From assembly GCA_030248135.1 (NCBI GenBank), contig JASANC010004087.1, positions 248,001 through 312,000 of the forward strand: 64,000 nucleotides of DNA, written 5' to 3'. The translations under genes and the position numbers were made by a program. This document shows, piece after piece, positions 42,496 to 56,189 of this stretch (the stretch's first letter is position 1; each line of letters opens with the position of its first letter). Origin of the DNA: Theristus sp. LFF4_11. Lineage: Eukaryota > Nematoda > Chromadorea > Monhysterida > Xyalidae. The notes under the pieces were generated by a model, which saw only the letters and a list, made by a program, of their open reading frames with translations, made no database searches and was not told the origin of the DNA.

Positions 42496-45451
42496 TGTCT
42501 CCGCACACCGGGATCACGATCAGTAAAATAGTTCAATAATAACACAAGCATTGTTGCTATCGACGTTCCTCAATGACAAAAGAACGATAAAACAGTAAAA
42601 ACACCGTTACTCTGGCGCTGGCCGGTTTTCCTGTGATTGTTCAACTATTGAATCATTTTACTGCTACTGAACTGTTTTTGGTTTTCCGTTGCATTGAAAA
42701 GTTGCCAGACTGCAAGGTGTTGAGTGTTGATTGTGTTTGTTTGCTGGTGGGCCTAAGCGATTTTGTGCTGCACTGTTTTTTTCACAAATATCTCCTTAAG
42801 CTCAGTAAACACAACATTTTTCTATTTGTTTACGTTCGGATTCCGAAAATTCTGTGTAATAAAAGCCATCGAAACAACGTTGACACTGAACAAGAAAAAA
42901 ATCTGATTCGAGACATTCCGCTGTTGAAATGAATTGTATCAGAACAAAGCCGTCTTAACGACGCTTTTTGTTTATGTTTCGGGTTGAGAATGGCGTAACT
43001 TTTCTTAGCCGCAAAACGGATTTTTTTAATGAGTAACAGCTGCGACATCAACTGGAGTGGGTATTATTCAGGTCACCAACTGTTTCCGTGTCCGTCTCCG
43101 TGTCTTTATGATGTGCTATTTGTCTGTTGCTCAGTTTTCTGGCTTTACGGACACAGGGCAGCTGTGCGTTTTGCTGTGGACTACAGTGTAGTAGTGCGAT
43201 GCACTCTGCTTGTTCAACAACCTTATTGTTCGGATACACTGGTGACGTTTCGGTCAATTTTTGTGTCGCTAGTATTGTAAAAACGTGAACATCTGAGAGA
43301 CGAGCTCGCTGCGTTACGTCGGCCGGTCGCAGCAAAGCCTACAAGTTTAAAAAATGGCGCCATATACCGTGAGTCTTCAGTTGCCAAACGGTAGGCTGTC
43401 GTTTACAAATATCGCTGAGAACAGTTGTGGTTGTTTCGCCAAAAGCAGTTGAACGCAGTCTTTTCGCAAACTTTCTTCCTTAAAACGGCCTTTGTCCTGT
43501 GTTGTGTTGTAATGCTGACGGAAACACCATTCGAACTACACACATCCATCATTTTTTACATCCAACTTTGTGTCCAGCGCACAGCGGCAACTTCCGCTCA
43601 ACACTTCTGTATTTGCTGACGAGTCGAAGGATGTGAGCTAATACAATAATTGCTAATACATCCTCTCTCGGATAATCTTTTTAGTATCTGCCTATCACTA
43701 GTAGTCTGAAGGCATCCTAAAAGGTTGAGACTAAACGTTCAGCATCTAGCATTTTATTGCGTTTACTATGGCAATTAATTCAATTTGACCAGACGTGAGC
43801 GTCCATGTATTTTTTTTACTTTTATGAAAGTTTTTATTTTTACACGTACCGGTATCTGTTCCATTCATGACGCATTCTGTTGTTTCGGTTGAGCTTACAT
43901 ACATTAGCTTGATTCTCTGCTGTATTTTGCGTGGGCAAGTGCGTGGCGGTGTTTTTATGAATGGCGGCTGGACCGCGGCATGATGAATGAAACTTACGTT
44001 TTCTCCAACAGACTGACGTTATAAAATTTGTTCGTCTTACGTCGCTTTACGAGTCTGTGCACAGGTGCAACAAAAAGCGTACAAAGCTCTTGTGAGCAGC
44101 GTCTAAATACACATGTGCGTACTCGAGTACATACGTACGTTGTATATCTCGACCACTGGAGACCCGAGCACACCAGCTTAATCGATAATCTGCAGCTTGC
44201 ATTAGCAATGTAATAGTGTTCAAAACAGCAGGGCTCATGCAAGTCACGTTGCTTCTAAATTTTGCGTGCACCAACACCATTAATCAGCTCACGCTCGTTA
44301 GTTCACCAATTGAACCTTTAATCGTGTGTTTTGAAAACGAATTTCTGAAAATTTTCTCAACTTTACATGTCAGTTTTATTGCTCATTTTTTACCCAAAGC
44401 TCCATGGTTTCCTTGTCGAACGGTTGTTGTTGCTGCCACAGTTCTGCAACACTCCAACTATAAGTCACACGGATTCCCGATGTGATTTTACTCATGCCCC
44501 AGTAGTCTCATCCCTGTACAGGCAGTTTACGCTGGCCACATGAATGAATAGTGATAATGTTGCTGTTATGTACTTATTTCACTGTTTCAGCAATGTTCTG
44601 TGAAGTAGTATTGCTGAAGAAACTGACTCATCAGGCTGGTCAGTTTCAAAGGCAATTTATGTAATGCTGTTACGTGCATCATGTGTGCCGTCCGTGGGCT
44701 GAGCCCGCCGCCTTGCCTGCCACAATAACATTGACCGATCGTACCGTTTGCATTTGCTCTGTTCGTTTTCGTTTCCTCAGTGTCTTGGTCAGCATAATAG
44801 GACAAAATCATGTTTGATACCCAAACCAAACGCATTACAAAATAATTCAGCTATCCAAAATGAGATATGGTCAGTTCAGCTTACTTTGCTGGGGTTTTGT
44901 TTGAAACATCCAAGTGAAATTAGAACTTTAGTTCAATGGCTACTCCATTTACCTGCAGTATCGGAGGCGAACAAAATTTTCGAGGGGGTGTCGTCACGTG
45001 AGAGGAGGCGGGGTGCCGAAAATTTGTGAAAATTGGAACAAGTGAAAAAATATTTTTTAATTATTTTTTTTAATTTTCAATTAATAATTTAAATTTTTTT
45101 AAATACCATAGGAAAAGGTCGACGAAAATAGCTGCATGCATAGTGTATTGTGTATTCGATCGAACCACGCGCTGACGCGCTGAGACGCTGAGTTTTCAGC
45201 AGAGCCGAATCAGGTCATATACGGAGTCCCCTAACCTCAAATCGGGCCAAGCCAAGTCTCGTCTGGGTACTTTTTGAACTTTCACATAATGAATGAATTG
45301 AAACTGGTTTCCTTTCGACGTTTGCATGGCCGAGTCGCAGAATACAAAAAATTGATAATACTTGTAACCTGTTTAACAACGCCGTGTGGTTTTTTGGCGC
45401 CGTAATTGGTTTGGTAAATTGGTGGCAGTGGTGTCATAATTGGGGTCTGGG

Positions 45452-45992
45452 GTAGGGTTGTTAAAAAAACAAAAATCGTCATTTTTTTAAAATTTTTTTT
45501 TAAAAAATTTCAAAAATCAAGAATTTGATGTGCAATTGCCTCCCGTATGACTCCCGTATAGCGGAACTTTCCAGATTTTGTTTGGGTGACCTCATTTACC
45601 CCTTTTCCAAACCGTTACCATACCTCTTCTTGTGTTTTGACCCCCATAACGTCACTAATTGTCCCCAGCCCAACTGAAAATACACATACCGGCTTGAAAT
45701 TCGATCAATTCTGATGATGTGTCGCAACGGCAGTACACAAAACAGCAACCAGACAACGTAACGCTTGCAAACGGAACAGCTCAGACGCTCAAATTTAGAT
45801 TGCGAGGCGAATCGTCACCTTATCTGTATCGGAAATGGTAAGCCAACCTTTGGGACGCTTAAAAACTTCATCGCAGATGTTGTTGAAGTCTGAAATCAGT
45901 CGGTAAAACGGTCCATAATGGACTGCTGACGGTTTTACGAGGTTATATCAAAGAAAATCAATAGAAAATTGATTTTTGTTTAACAACCCTAG
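45452..45992 (+). mobile_element. CTAGGG-family transposon, internally shortened
   Basis: 541 bp from GTAGGGTTGTTAAA to TTTAACAACCCTAG, retaining the family's central segments. Flanks TCTGGG and TCGGGG could be a decayed 6-bp target duplication. It shows that the family is active outside the palindrome. Confidence 0.8.
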
Positions 45993-46214
45993 TCGGGGGA
46001 CATAGTAGATAGTAGGGATGTAGGGTTCGATTTTTTGATTAAAAAAATAAATCGGGATTTTTTAATTTATTATTTTTAATTTATTAAAAAAAACGAATTT
46101 TATTTTGGCCATCAAAATTGTACTTTCATCTGAAAATGCGTTTAAGACACTTTCCACAGAAAGTGACATTGTGCTTTTTTTAGCAAAGTCCAAATACCGA
46201 CAGAAGCTACCGAC

Positions 46215-46260
46215 AAATTCTTCGGGCCGGAATTCTTCAGGCCGGAATTCCCGGCCCCGC
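46215..46260 (+). repeat. GGCCGGAATTC repeat
   Basis: Two and a half units of CGGGCCGGAATTCTTC / AGGCCGGAATTC followed by CCGGCCCCGCGGCCGCC. Related to the GGCC minisatellites. Confidence 0.5.
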
Positions 46261-47992
46261 GGCCGCCTCCCTCCCCCCCCCAAGAACAACTATGGTCGGG
46301 GACCGGGGACGTAATTGATGAAACCTAGAACAACTACGCCACCGTTTCGGTTCCACATTTTTGTTCGTTTGTTCGGGCAGAGAGAGAATAACATGAACAA
46401 AGTTGGACCACTGAGCTCACTGCTCACTGAAAACTGAATATCTCCTCACTTCCAAGTGAGGTGCTCAGCTCAAGAGGCTTTGATTTGAAGGGTAGTTCTC
46501 TCAGTAAAAATTTCCAAGTTTCACATTTGAACAAGATAGATTTTTTTGAATTTTGTCGTCCAAATGTCATTTGGATCAAGTTTATTATAATAGAACCCCA
46601 AATTGATCTTCGAACACAAGAACAAACGCGCATTTCAAAGCCGTCAGCCGCCTTTTAAGTAAATACAAAATCAGCTGATTGAAAAGCAAACATAGAGAGA
46701 GATATCTAGATAGAACTGAATTGAGGGCTGCTAGTGCTGACAACACTGGCACATTCCATTTTCTCACCCTGGGTTGACGGAAAATATCGCGGTCGAATTA
46801 CATTACAGTCCATAAACGTGACTTGAATAACTGATTTACAATTTGAGTTTGAACTGAAAAAATTCGATTCTTCCAAGCAAACTCGGCTGGGCTTGGTGGC
46901 ACTCAGATTGAAGTGAATCGTATTTTTGGCTGAGATCAGATGAGCAGTGTGTCTTTTGTTCCGTTCACAGGTCGGGATCGGTTGCCGATGAGTCAGTTGG
47001 CAGTGGCAGTGTGCCTTCCTCTCTGTGCTCTTCCTTTTGGTTGGGAGCATCAGATCTCTCCTTATTTGGATGTAAAGCAGCTCAGAAGTCTACCGATCGT
47101 ATTTCTTCCACCGGCATGCAACAGTTTTCATCGTGAATGCAGTTGTGTGAGGCGCACGAAAGACATGCGAAGCGTCGCATTAGAAACGAGAACGAACGAA
47201 AGTGCGGAGAGTGTGTGCCGCAGTGCCTCCCCTCGCCAGCGTTCATTCTCACTCTCAATAATGCTCGAATATCATTCATGCGACCCGTTGCGTTGGCCCT
47301 CGCATTTTCACGAGCCAGAGCAGCCAGCCCAGTTTTGCAATGAGGTAAGAATGCAAGAACAACACTGAAGAGATGGTTTGCGCGCAGGCACTTTTGTGCC
47401 AAGCAGCATTTAGCCTCCACCGGCATTGGTGTGTGTGCTCACTCAGTTTCAGCTCGTTCGTTTCATTGAAAACGCATAATCTTCTGATGGTTCGCGTCAC
47501 ATATGTACCGGCGTACGAGAATGATGGACATTTCTGGTGCTCAATAGCAGCCGTCTGCACTGTTTTATGATGCTCTTTGCTTTTTATGCGCAATTGATGT
47601 GTCAGCGCAAGCACTTACTACTTTCCAATAATATTGCGATACGTATGTTTGAAAAGGGCAATGTTCAAGCAAGCAGGTGTCTTTAACTGTTTTTATCTTT
47701 TTAATATTTTGTGGCGTTCAGTACTCCATGATTCTTCAACTGACAGACCGCATTGATAATTTTGCTCTGAGACATTTGAAGCATGCTTTTCATATTAATT
47801 TCAGCGTCAGTTGCGCGGTTCAACCGGCCTGGCCTGATGACATTTCCGAGAAATCCAATGATGTAAAGTTCACGCTAATAATTCAGAAAGAGACATGAAT
47901 GTTGGAGTGCAGATGAGAACAGAAACGAAAGGGGATAATCAAGAATGCAGCGAGCGGAATGCTAAAATGAAATAAAGAGCAAAATCGAAATT

Positions 47993-50900
47993 ATGGCAAG
48001 TCAAGCTTCACAAGAGCCAACAACAACAACAACTGTGTTGCGTGTTTCTCCGCAAACTGAGTCGTCATCACCAGGTGAAGGTGAATCTGCATTCACATTA
48101 CGAATGCCCCGTTTAGGTTAGATTTGCTTCATTGTTAATGGTGCTCTGGTCATTGCAAATGCCAACCTGACTGGAAAGTGAGGGTAATTGGAAAATGCGA
48201 TGGCTGCATTTTGTTTCTGCGATCGCACGTTCATAGCGTTATTGGTTAATTTGTCTCTGGGTTCTTTCAAATTGAAACCGTGATTAGGTTAAGCTTGACG
48301 CTTTTCGCCAGTTGTATGAAAGGGTGAAAACGATAACTTTTTCTGTGACCAACAAACAGCAGTCTCAAATTGAGGCCCTCAACAGCAACGTTTTCATCCT
48401 CAACCTCAACTACAGTCCATCTTGATAATATATACAACTAGTTGATTCGTTGGTTGCACACAGGTGCAGTTGATGCGTGCATTCTGTGCTGGCTGTGCCG
48501 GTGCAAACTGCGCCTCCACGCACAGCAATGCCTGCACAAAATGCATACATCAGCTGCACATGTGTGCAAGCAACCAATCAGCCAGTTGTGCATATTAGCC
48601 AGATGGACTGCATGTGCAACGTTTCGCAGGCCAAGACGGCCAACCATCGGTTGACTGGCCAGTGGGCGCGAGCACACCGCAGCCGGCAGGTGCACCAGTG
48701 TTTTGCGATGGTGACAATTCTGATGAGGGCTGGGAGGAGGACGAAGACGCGGACGAGCACGTGATGATGGCTGCCATGTCGTCACCGACGTCGCCGTCAA
48801 CAGCGGCCGCCACAACCGCCGCCGCAAGCCTGTTCCCGCCACGTCCCCTTCGCCGCAAAGTCAGCACGTCACGTGTCGCCAGCACTCAAGTTGGTCTCGT
48901 CGTTTCGCTTGTTGTTCGTCTCCATTTGATCATACTCTTGAGTCGCATTTTTAGAAATCTTGCAAAATTGTTCAGGAATGGACATTTTAATCGTATTTAG
49001 TTTTTTAATATGTGGAAACTTCCGTTCAGGTATCGCTAAAAGAAGGCTACTTGTGGAAACAACCACACCCAAGACCATTTCAGGTTTGAATTTTGCAAAT
49101 TCTCGTTGCACTTACAGTTTGTTTTTTGTGACGTTGCGGTTTCTATTGATTTCCTTTCGAGTCTTTTTGAGAGTTTTTCATCATGTTTGTATTTTCAGCG
49201 TTGGAGAAAGCGTTATTTCCGACTGAAACGCAATAGAAAACTGTATTATTCGTCGACGGCGGAAGTAAGTCGCTCACTGTGATGAACGTCACTTGGCCGT
49301 GCCACACACTTTCTCAAGCCCAACTGAATAAAATTTCTAATCTTTATTGATGGCGTATGCAGTTGGTCGACGTTGGCGCGTACTTTTTTTGGAAAAATGA
49401 TACTGCTCAGATTGTGCTTTGTTGAGATGTACTCTGGGCCTCTTTTAGATGCTTATTCAGTGGATTATTTTAATTAAACGTGCTGTATTTATCACAGCAA
49501 GAACACAGAACGTCCACTTTCTCATTTTCTGATTCGTTTTTTTGTGTAGGATTCTATTCTGAACGAAATTGAACTGTCGGAAATGAGCGTCGCCGAGTAC
49601 AGCGGCAAAAACGTCAATTTTTGCTTTCAGGTTCGAGTTCTTTTGTTTGTGTTTGTACTCTATGAGTAAACTTTGAAGTTCCATTTCCAAAATCAAACAA
49701 TCCTCAGTTGATCACAAACCGCGTCGTCGTGATGCTTGCTGCCGAGTCGCGATTCGAAATGGACAGCTGGATGAGCGCTCTGAAGTCGGTCATTGCTGGC
49801 CATCACCCGTCGTCCGCCACGCTGACGGTAACGCACGCTTATCACACCTGGAAATTAGCAGCTTTTGGTTCTGGAATTGCTGATTGAATCCAATCGATAG
49901 AAGATGGCATATGATACGAAACTTGTGTGGACATTATTTTTAAGCAGGCTTTAATGGTTGGCACGACTTGTTGATTGCACACTTTATGGGGAACTGAAAG
50001 CGTGCCACCGGAGTTTGTTGCGACAGCACTTGTTCTGTTGTTTCAGACAGCGGCCGAGCAGTACACGGCGGTGAGCAGTGGTGAGCATCTGTGGTGAGTG
50101 TCTGTTTGGTCTATTCAGTCTCCATCAGCAGTGAGCACCAGTTTGCGCTCAGGTTTGTGTCGTCGCACAACCGCCCCGTCTACTGCAACGTGTGTCGTGA
50201 CGCGCTGGCTGGCGTCGCGTGGCACGGCCTCTCTTGTGACGGTCGCTTTGCAGATACACTTTACACTTTACAGACAAATTTTACAGACAGAAGAAAAACT
50301 TTCAGACGTGATAAAGTGCTGGTTTGAAGACTGTGCACTCTGTTATAAGGCAGTGATGTTGCACAGTCACAACACAAACAAACCCAGACACACCACACAT
50401 ACGATACATCGGTGTCTGTCTGACTGTGCAACAGTGTGCACTGTCGTGCCTCTATGATCTTAGCAACATCCTTGCCCAGCAACACATTTCAGTGTGCAAA
50501 ATGAAAGTGCACAAGCGTTGTGCGTCGCGCGTCGAGGCGCCCTGCAAGTGGACGACCCTCGGCTCGTTGCGTGCTGCGTTCGACTCGCATCTTGTTCAGC
50601 TCGTCATTGACACCGACACAATGGTGCGCCATTGTTCATGTCACTGTTGTCATTGGCTACTGCTTGTGTTGGTTGTTGTTCGCAAGTCAAGCAATCGTCG
50701 TTCAAAACATCGCTGACAATTCAAAACGTGTAATGCAACACGTTTGCGAAATCAGCAAAGTCCTAGTCCGAAAACAGTGCACTCTGCTGTGTTATTGAAC
50801 AGTGATGTTGCACAGGCACAAACAAGCACGCACACATGAGCTTGCACGCGCGCTGCCGTATGTGTGCCGTGCGTGCGTGTTTGTTTGTGATTATGCAGCA

Positions 50901-53900
50901 TCACTGTGTAACAACAAAGTGCACCGTGTTCAGAGCATGACTGCAGTTGTGTTCGTTGCAGACGATGATGCCGCACCAGTGGATCGAGGGCAACCTGCCG
51001 GTGTCAGCAAAGTGCCAAGTGTGCGAGCGCACCTGTGGCTCCGTGATGCGTCTGCAGGACTGGCAGTGTCTCTGGTGCCACGTCTGTCTGCATCACGCCT
51101 GCCGAACGCACTACCCGGCCAGATGCCCGCTCGGCACCACCAGGCGTTCGGTGTTGCCGCCGGTGGCGCTGAAGTCAGCGGTGTTTGTGTTTGTGTCTGA
51201 GTGGTAGCGCACGTTTTGCTGCTACGTTCGGCGAGTACGCTGTTCAGATTCATAAAACAGTTCAGACCTCCAAGGCACCGTTCTGCCGCGGTGCAGTTCA
51301 GCCATGCCGATCGTTTGTCGTGTGCGTCCACGTTGCAGGTGCGTGTCGCAGGACGGCCGTGCGGCTGTGTGTCCGTCTGCGAGCAGCGTGCAGCCGTTGG
51401 TGGCGTTCGTCAACAGTAAATCCGGCGCCGTGCAGGGCGCCAACGTGCTCAGGCAGCTGCGTCGTCTGCTCAATCCGGTGCAGGTGTTCGATTTGACCGC
51501 TGGCGGGCCGCACTTTGCGTTCGTGGTTTTTTGGTGCTTTTGCACTTTGCAACTCGCTTTGTGACTTGACCTGTATTTCTTCATTTTTTTGCAAGCAACT
51601 TTTTCCGTTTTCATTTGTGATTCAACGAATAGTTTGAGCTTGATTTGTTTTTTTATTTTGGCCAATATTTTTGCCTTGTTGCAGCCTCCGCCTGTTCAGC
51701 GCGTTCAGCTCCTTCCGTGTGCTTGCATGCGGCGGTGATGGAACGGTGGGATGGGTGTTCTCGGCCATTGATAAACTGAACCTGCACAATAAAGTCTGTG
51801 CAAAAATTCCACTGTTGTCTGCGCATTTTCATTTTTTTGCATAGACCCGACAATGAGTGTGAATTTATTAAGCGTGAAAGGTATACTTCAGTGCTGCGTG
51901 AGCATCTTGCCACTCGGCACGGGTAACGATTTATCGCGGGTACTCGGCTGGGGTCACTCGTATGACGGCACCATTCGCCTGGCGACCATTCTCAAATGGC
52001 AGGAACGCGCGCACAGCGCCATGTTGGACAGGTGCAATGAATGGAAGAGCACACACGTTACACTACGTTTTCCCAGTTTGAAGTTTTAGTTTTGTTTTTG
52101 AAGATGGAGCATCATGTTTGCGGAGGCACAAGAGCAACGCGGTCGGTCGACCAGTGGTCAACAGGTGAAATCTGCGGTTGGTGCGGCTTCTCTGCTGATT
52201 ATTGACAAGTTTGCATGTCGATGTGCACGCCATACCCTGGTGATGGTCTGCTAATGGTGGTGTGCAAGGTGCACCATGTGGCAGTAAATTCAACGTGCTC
52301 CTTCAAGCACACCGTCGCACGGGTGTGCTGCAGGCAGTGTGAGACTGCTGCTCAGGTCTCCGTCCACATACATCGAGTTACCAATTTTGATTGATTCATT
52401 TTGCAGACTGCCAGCCGTGAGCAAACCGCAACCGCAGCCGCACAGCCAGATGACTCGCTGGCGAATCACATCGAGAGCCAAGTGTCTCGGATCATGGTTG
52501 CCAGCGACGACGCCACCGCGTTCTCGTCCGCACAGTTGGTGCCTTTGGTGATGTGCTGAGAAAACACAGCCGCTTCTGGTGGACTCACTCGTATTTTGGA
52601 TTGTCGTTGTATTACTTTTTTGTGTCATTCCAGAGCACTCTGTGAGACGGTCAAATCGTTCTTAGTGAACGTTGGCGAAATATATCGGCAGTCGGATGAT
52701 GGCAATGAAGATGAGCTGAATGTGTCGCTCAAGGTTGCGTCGTTTTGTTCTCTATGAAGTTTACCGAATAGCTGAATTCAGAGTGCATACAAGATGTGTT
52801 CAGTGTGCTTTGAGAAACATTTGAATTCCCGGCGTCAAAAAACGTGACAGGTGCAGTTACAAAATTACGGTTTTTTGTTTTGCTGTTCAGTGTGAACGCG
52901 CTCAACAGAAGCTGGCGAATCTGCTGAAGGCGCTACAGCAGGAAACGTTGCGGGAGCAGGCGAAACGCGAGGAGAGTGGCGTCGAGCACGAGGAGTCCAG
53001 CTCAGACTCGATGCCGGACTTGTCGCCGAACGCAAGTGAACGATTCAGACATCGGGTACGTCCGCCGCAGGGCACACGGCAACACAAGCTGGCTTGCTGG
53101 AAAGGCCGCAGAAACGGCAAACACTGAACACGAAAAACGGACAGGCGAAATTTACTTATGACCTGAAGTAAATCGTTGGTGTCCGGTCCGACCGAAACTA
53201 ATCCTAAACTGGCCGATTCTTTTAAGAAACAAGGCAGTGGGAAACCTGAGTTTAGAGTAATTCTTGTAGCGCTGTTTTGAGGCAGTAGGTTGTTGTATTC
53301 TTTTTTCAGAGATTCGTAGAACGCGAGAATTTGATGCTGCGTGCGAACAGTCTGAAGAAAGCTGTGCGCGACATTGTGGAGCACGCTGAGCACGCAATGG
53401 CACAGCACGTGCAGGTGAGTAAGGGGAGGAGACCAGATGAACTCGGTGGCTGGCTGCGTATTCAGTCGGTTCACGTTTCACCATTGTCACGCACGACTTA
53501 CGACACTGGCTGCCCGCTGGCAACTATTTCCGCTCGGGGAGCGATTGCATGTACTTGCTCCCCGAACGGGAATGGAAATGGATGCAGCGGGGCTCGGGTG
53601 TCGTGTCGTTGTCATTGTCACCGGCACACATTGCGATTGAGGCCCTGTGTGTGATCTCCAGTCACAATCGCAATGCAACTGTCACATTTTTTTGGTTTCA
53701 ATTCATCTCCAGAGTGAACAAGCGGATGACGAGCCAACCAGAATGGCTGGCGGCCGAATTCGCCGTTTGAGTCGTCGCCAACGGGAGCAGCGTCAGCAAC
53801 GTGCGTGCAGACAGGCACACGCACAACAAGAGAGCACAAACAACAATGCGGTTGCGCGGTTTGAAGACGACGACGACGATGATGAAATCGTGCAAACCAG

Positions 53901-55397
53901 CACGTCTGGCTGCAACGTGGAGCCGCAGACAAGCAGTCCTGTCGATGCTGGTCCGCTGGTTTTAGGGTTTGGTGGTGCACGCGCAACGCAACTAGCTGTA
54001 GATCTGACGTGCTGTTGGGCTGCATTTTGTTTCTTTGGCAAATCGTCGCTTCATTGTATTTTTGAAACACGATTACGTCGGCGTTCGATTAACCAGGTGG
54101 AAAATACAGGCTGTTGCAAAAAAACTACAATGGGCAAAATGGCTCGTTCTCGAGCTTGTTGTAATGTTTTCGTCTAAAATTTGCGAAGTTGAGTTAAAAT
54201 GTTTGCCATTGACTGTGTTAAAATTTCACTTCAAAATTCTAAACACATAGCACAGCAACGGTTTCGATTTTATAGTTTGACTGGAGTTTTTGTGGTGCCA
54301 GCTGATTTTCTTGGCGAGCGTTTCCAGGTCGTGCTGGTGGCAGCAGCGTGCGTATCACCCTGGAGCAGGAGCATCAGATGTCGCCGATCACGGCCGTCGT
54401 GTCACCGGAGGCGTGCGAGCCGCACGGTGTGCTCCGTTCGCAGTTTCACGTGCACACCGAGCGCCCGATGGGGCAACTGCTGATGCACGTCGACGCCAGT
54501 CAGCAGCCGGCGGCGGCACATGCTGCCCACGACATCGATGAGCACGCGCAGTCGGCTGCGTCCATGTCAACCTCGGGTGAGTCGTGCACTCTGGGTGCAA
54601 GCTTTCAGTGGGTTCTCACGAAACCCCTGACGCACTCGCGCTCCTGAAACCGGAAGCAGCTACAAAGTGAAGAGCGTTCATTTTCTTCCGTGCTTTCCAC
54701 GTGCACTTGCCGACTGCAGGTATCGTGGTGAGCGCCTCGTCGACGGCAGGCGATTTGTGCACGAAGACCACGCCCACCACCAGTGACGAGCACGAAGCGC
54801 GACCGAGATCCGCCGCAGCACTGTGGCCGCCAACGCAGTCGTTCTCGTCATCGAGCTTGGCTGCGATTGCTGCCGCACAACAAACTCACGACACACAGTC
54901 CACTGTTGGTGCGTCGGTCATCGCATCGGCGTTTGCAACTTAGATGGCATGGGGAGCGTGCAGTGCGTTTATAGAAATGAGTCGCACTGTGTGACGAGGT
55001 GCACCAGTAGTGGTTACAACTGAGTTTGAACTACTGCAAACTCAGTTCTGTGGAGCACTGCCAGATTGCTTTTGTGCGTCACCGTTTGCAGACGACGTCA
55101 CGAGCACTGCGAGCAGCCAGACGCCCAGCCAGCACCGCCGGCGCAGCAACGCAGCTGGCAGCCTGCTGAGTCGCTCGGTGAGCGGCGCCTGTGCGCCCGC
55201 CCGGCTCGTGCCGTTGCCCGGCTCCCTGACGCTGTTCGCCAGCAAGCCGTACAGTGACCCGAACCTCGCGAATCTGATCGCGTCTGACTCGTCGCCGGAC
55301 ATTGTCGCCGCCGCGCTGCCCTCCGCTGCGTCGCTCAGCAATCGGCCGTCGATGCTGCGCAAGCACTCGTTTGAATCGTGCACCTTCGGAGTGTATG
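47993..55397 (+). CDS. Type II (delta/eta) diacylglycerol kinase, 22 exons, 3' end missing
   Basis: Phosphorylates diacylglycerol to phosphatidic acid at membranes. Exons start at 47993, 48630, 49031, 49199, 49550, 49708, 50047, 50153, 50493, 50962, 51352, 51685, 51892, 52104, 52407, 52634, 52891, 53310, 53713, 54328, 54720 and 55092 (last ends 55397); 3130 nt in consistent phase, about 1043 codons. Domains in order: Ser/Thr-rich start; PH domain ([29 protein letters not shown]); C1a ([21 protein letters not shown]); C1b ([16 protein letters not shown]); catalytic DAGKc ([36 protein letters not shown]); a helical ALCETVKSF segment; long acidic and Ser-rich linker. The accessory (DAGKa) and SAM domains are absent up to 64 kb, where a Polinton occupies the downstream DNA. 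The exon 10/11 junction is less certain than the others. Confidence 0.9.
48442..48582. repeat. Long imperfect hairpin in DGK intron 1
   Basis: TGATTCGTTGGTTGCACACAG near 48442 pairs with CTGTGTGCAAGCAACCAATCA-like sequence near 48562-48582 and the pairing continues inward (GTGCAGTTGATG with CATCAGCTGCAC). It is 50 bp upstream of exon 2. It could be a MITE or a transcribed hairpin. Confidence 0.55.
50333..50441. repeat. Hairpin MITE (GTGCAC termini) in DGK intron 8
   Basis: Begins GTGCACTCTGTTATAAGGC and ends CAACAGTGTGCAC with partial pairing between halves. Same family as 50777-50924 in the next intron. Confidence 0.55.
50777..50924. repeat. Hairpin MITE (GTGCAC termini) in DGK intron 9
   Basis: Begins GTGCACTCTGCTGTGTTATT and ends GTAACAACAAAGTGCAC. 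The two halves pair through GATGTTGCACAGGCACAAAC and its near-complement, giving a long imperfect stem. Confidence 0.6.
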
Positions 55398-56189
55398 GTC
55401 GGTGCACACGCAAACCAGCATTCACGTTTACTGGGGGCATTTCTCGCCGCCACGGAATTGCTCTCATTCATGGTTTGGTCATCGGCAATTTTTGTGTCTA
55501 CGAGACGTCGCTAAACATGTGAATGAGCCGCAACTGGCTGATTGATTGGCGTTGCTCGAATTCGCCCTGTGAACCTGAAACTGAACATGCCGATCAGTAG
55601 TAAAGTATCACTTCAGTTATCTATTTCACAGCGTATTAATCCACTGCTAGGTGGATAGAAAAGAAGCATGAAAGCCCAGCGCTGTGAACTGGATGACTGA
55701 AGTGTCATAGAAATTAAATTTAATGTGCTTCATTTTTACACCCATAACGCCCCCTTCGAATACACATTTTTTTGTTATGATCGCGTGCATGTAAACGCGA
55801 TCAAGATTATAATTTTCGTGCGCGATCCAAGATCTTTATCAGCGGCCAGTGTGCACACATGTGCTCGAGGCACTGGTGAGCGGGACGGGTAAAAAAAACA
55901 AAATATTGATACGAATTTTATTATGAACGCCTCGTGGGAAATCAGATTCACCTACTGAACAAATAAGTAGGCCATTTATATTGCATTCGCATTATCGGAA
56001 GCTGTCATTAATCAAGCACAAAAAATGCGTTTTAAAATCACTTTTAAAACACCGCCCAACATAATATTACAATTTGCACATTTTCTTGACTCAATATTTT
56101 GTTGCAAACGTGATTAATGACCACGTAAAAGAGGTCGCGCCCACGGTACGTTCTGTTTTTATTTTTGTTATGTGTCATTTATCGAAATA
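55398..56189. other. Junction between DGK locus and Polinton
   Basis: No exon recognised. The Polinton left end must lie here. A perfect 8-bp inverted repeat, GATCGCGT (55779-55786) and ACGCGATC (55795-55802), and the start of AT-rich element-like sequence suggest a boundary in about 55.6-55.9 kb. The terminal inverted repeat cannot be defined without the other end. Confidence 0.4.

Larger units (their letters stand above)
41664..47992. other. 6.3-kb intergenic region
   Basis: No exon recognised. The first part is probably TRNAU1AP 3' UTR. Items seen: GGCC-type degenerate repeats at 42405-42495, a CTAGGG element at 45452-45992, and a GGCCGGAATTC repeat at 46215-46250. Confidence 0.45.

Noticed and set aside
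46424..47614. Open frames of 60-140 codons between TRNAU1AP and DGK
   Set aside because: They overlap on both strands, show no conserved motifs and lack convincing splice contexts.
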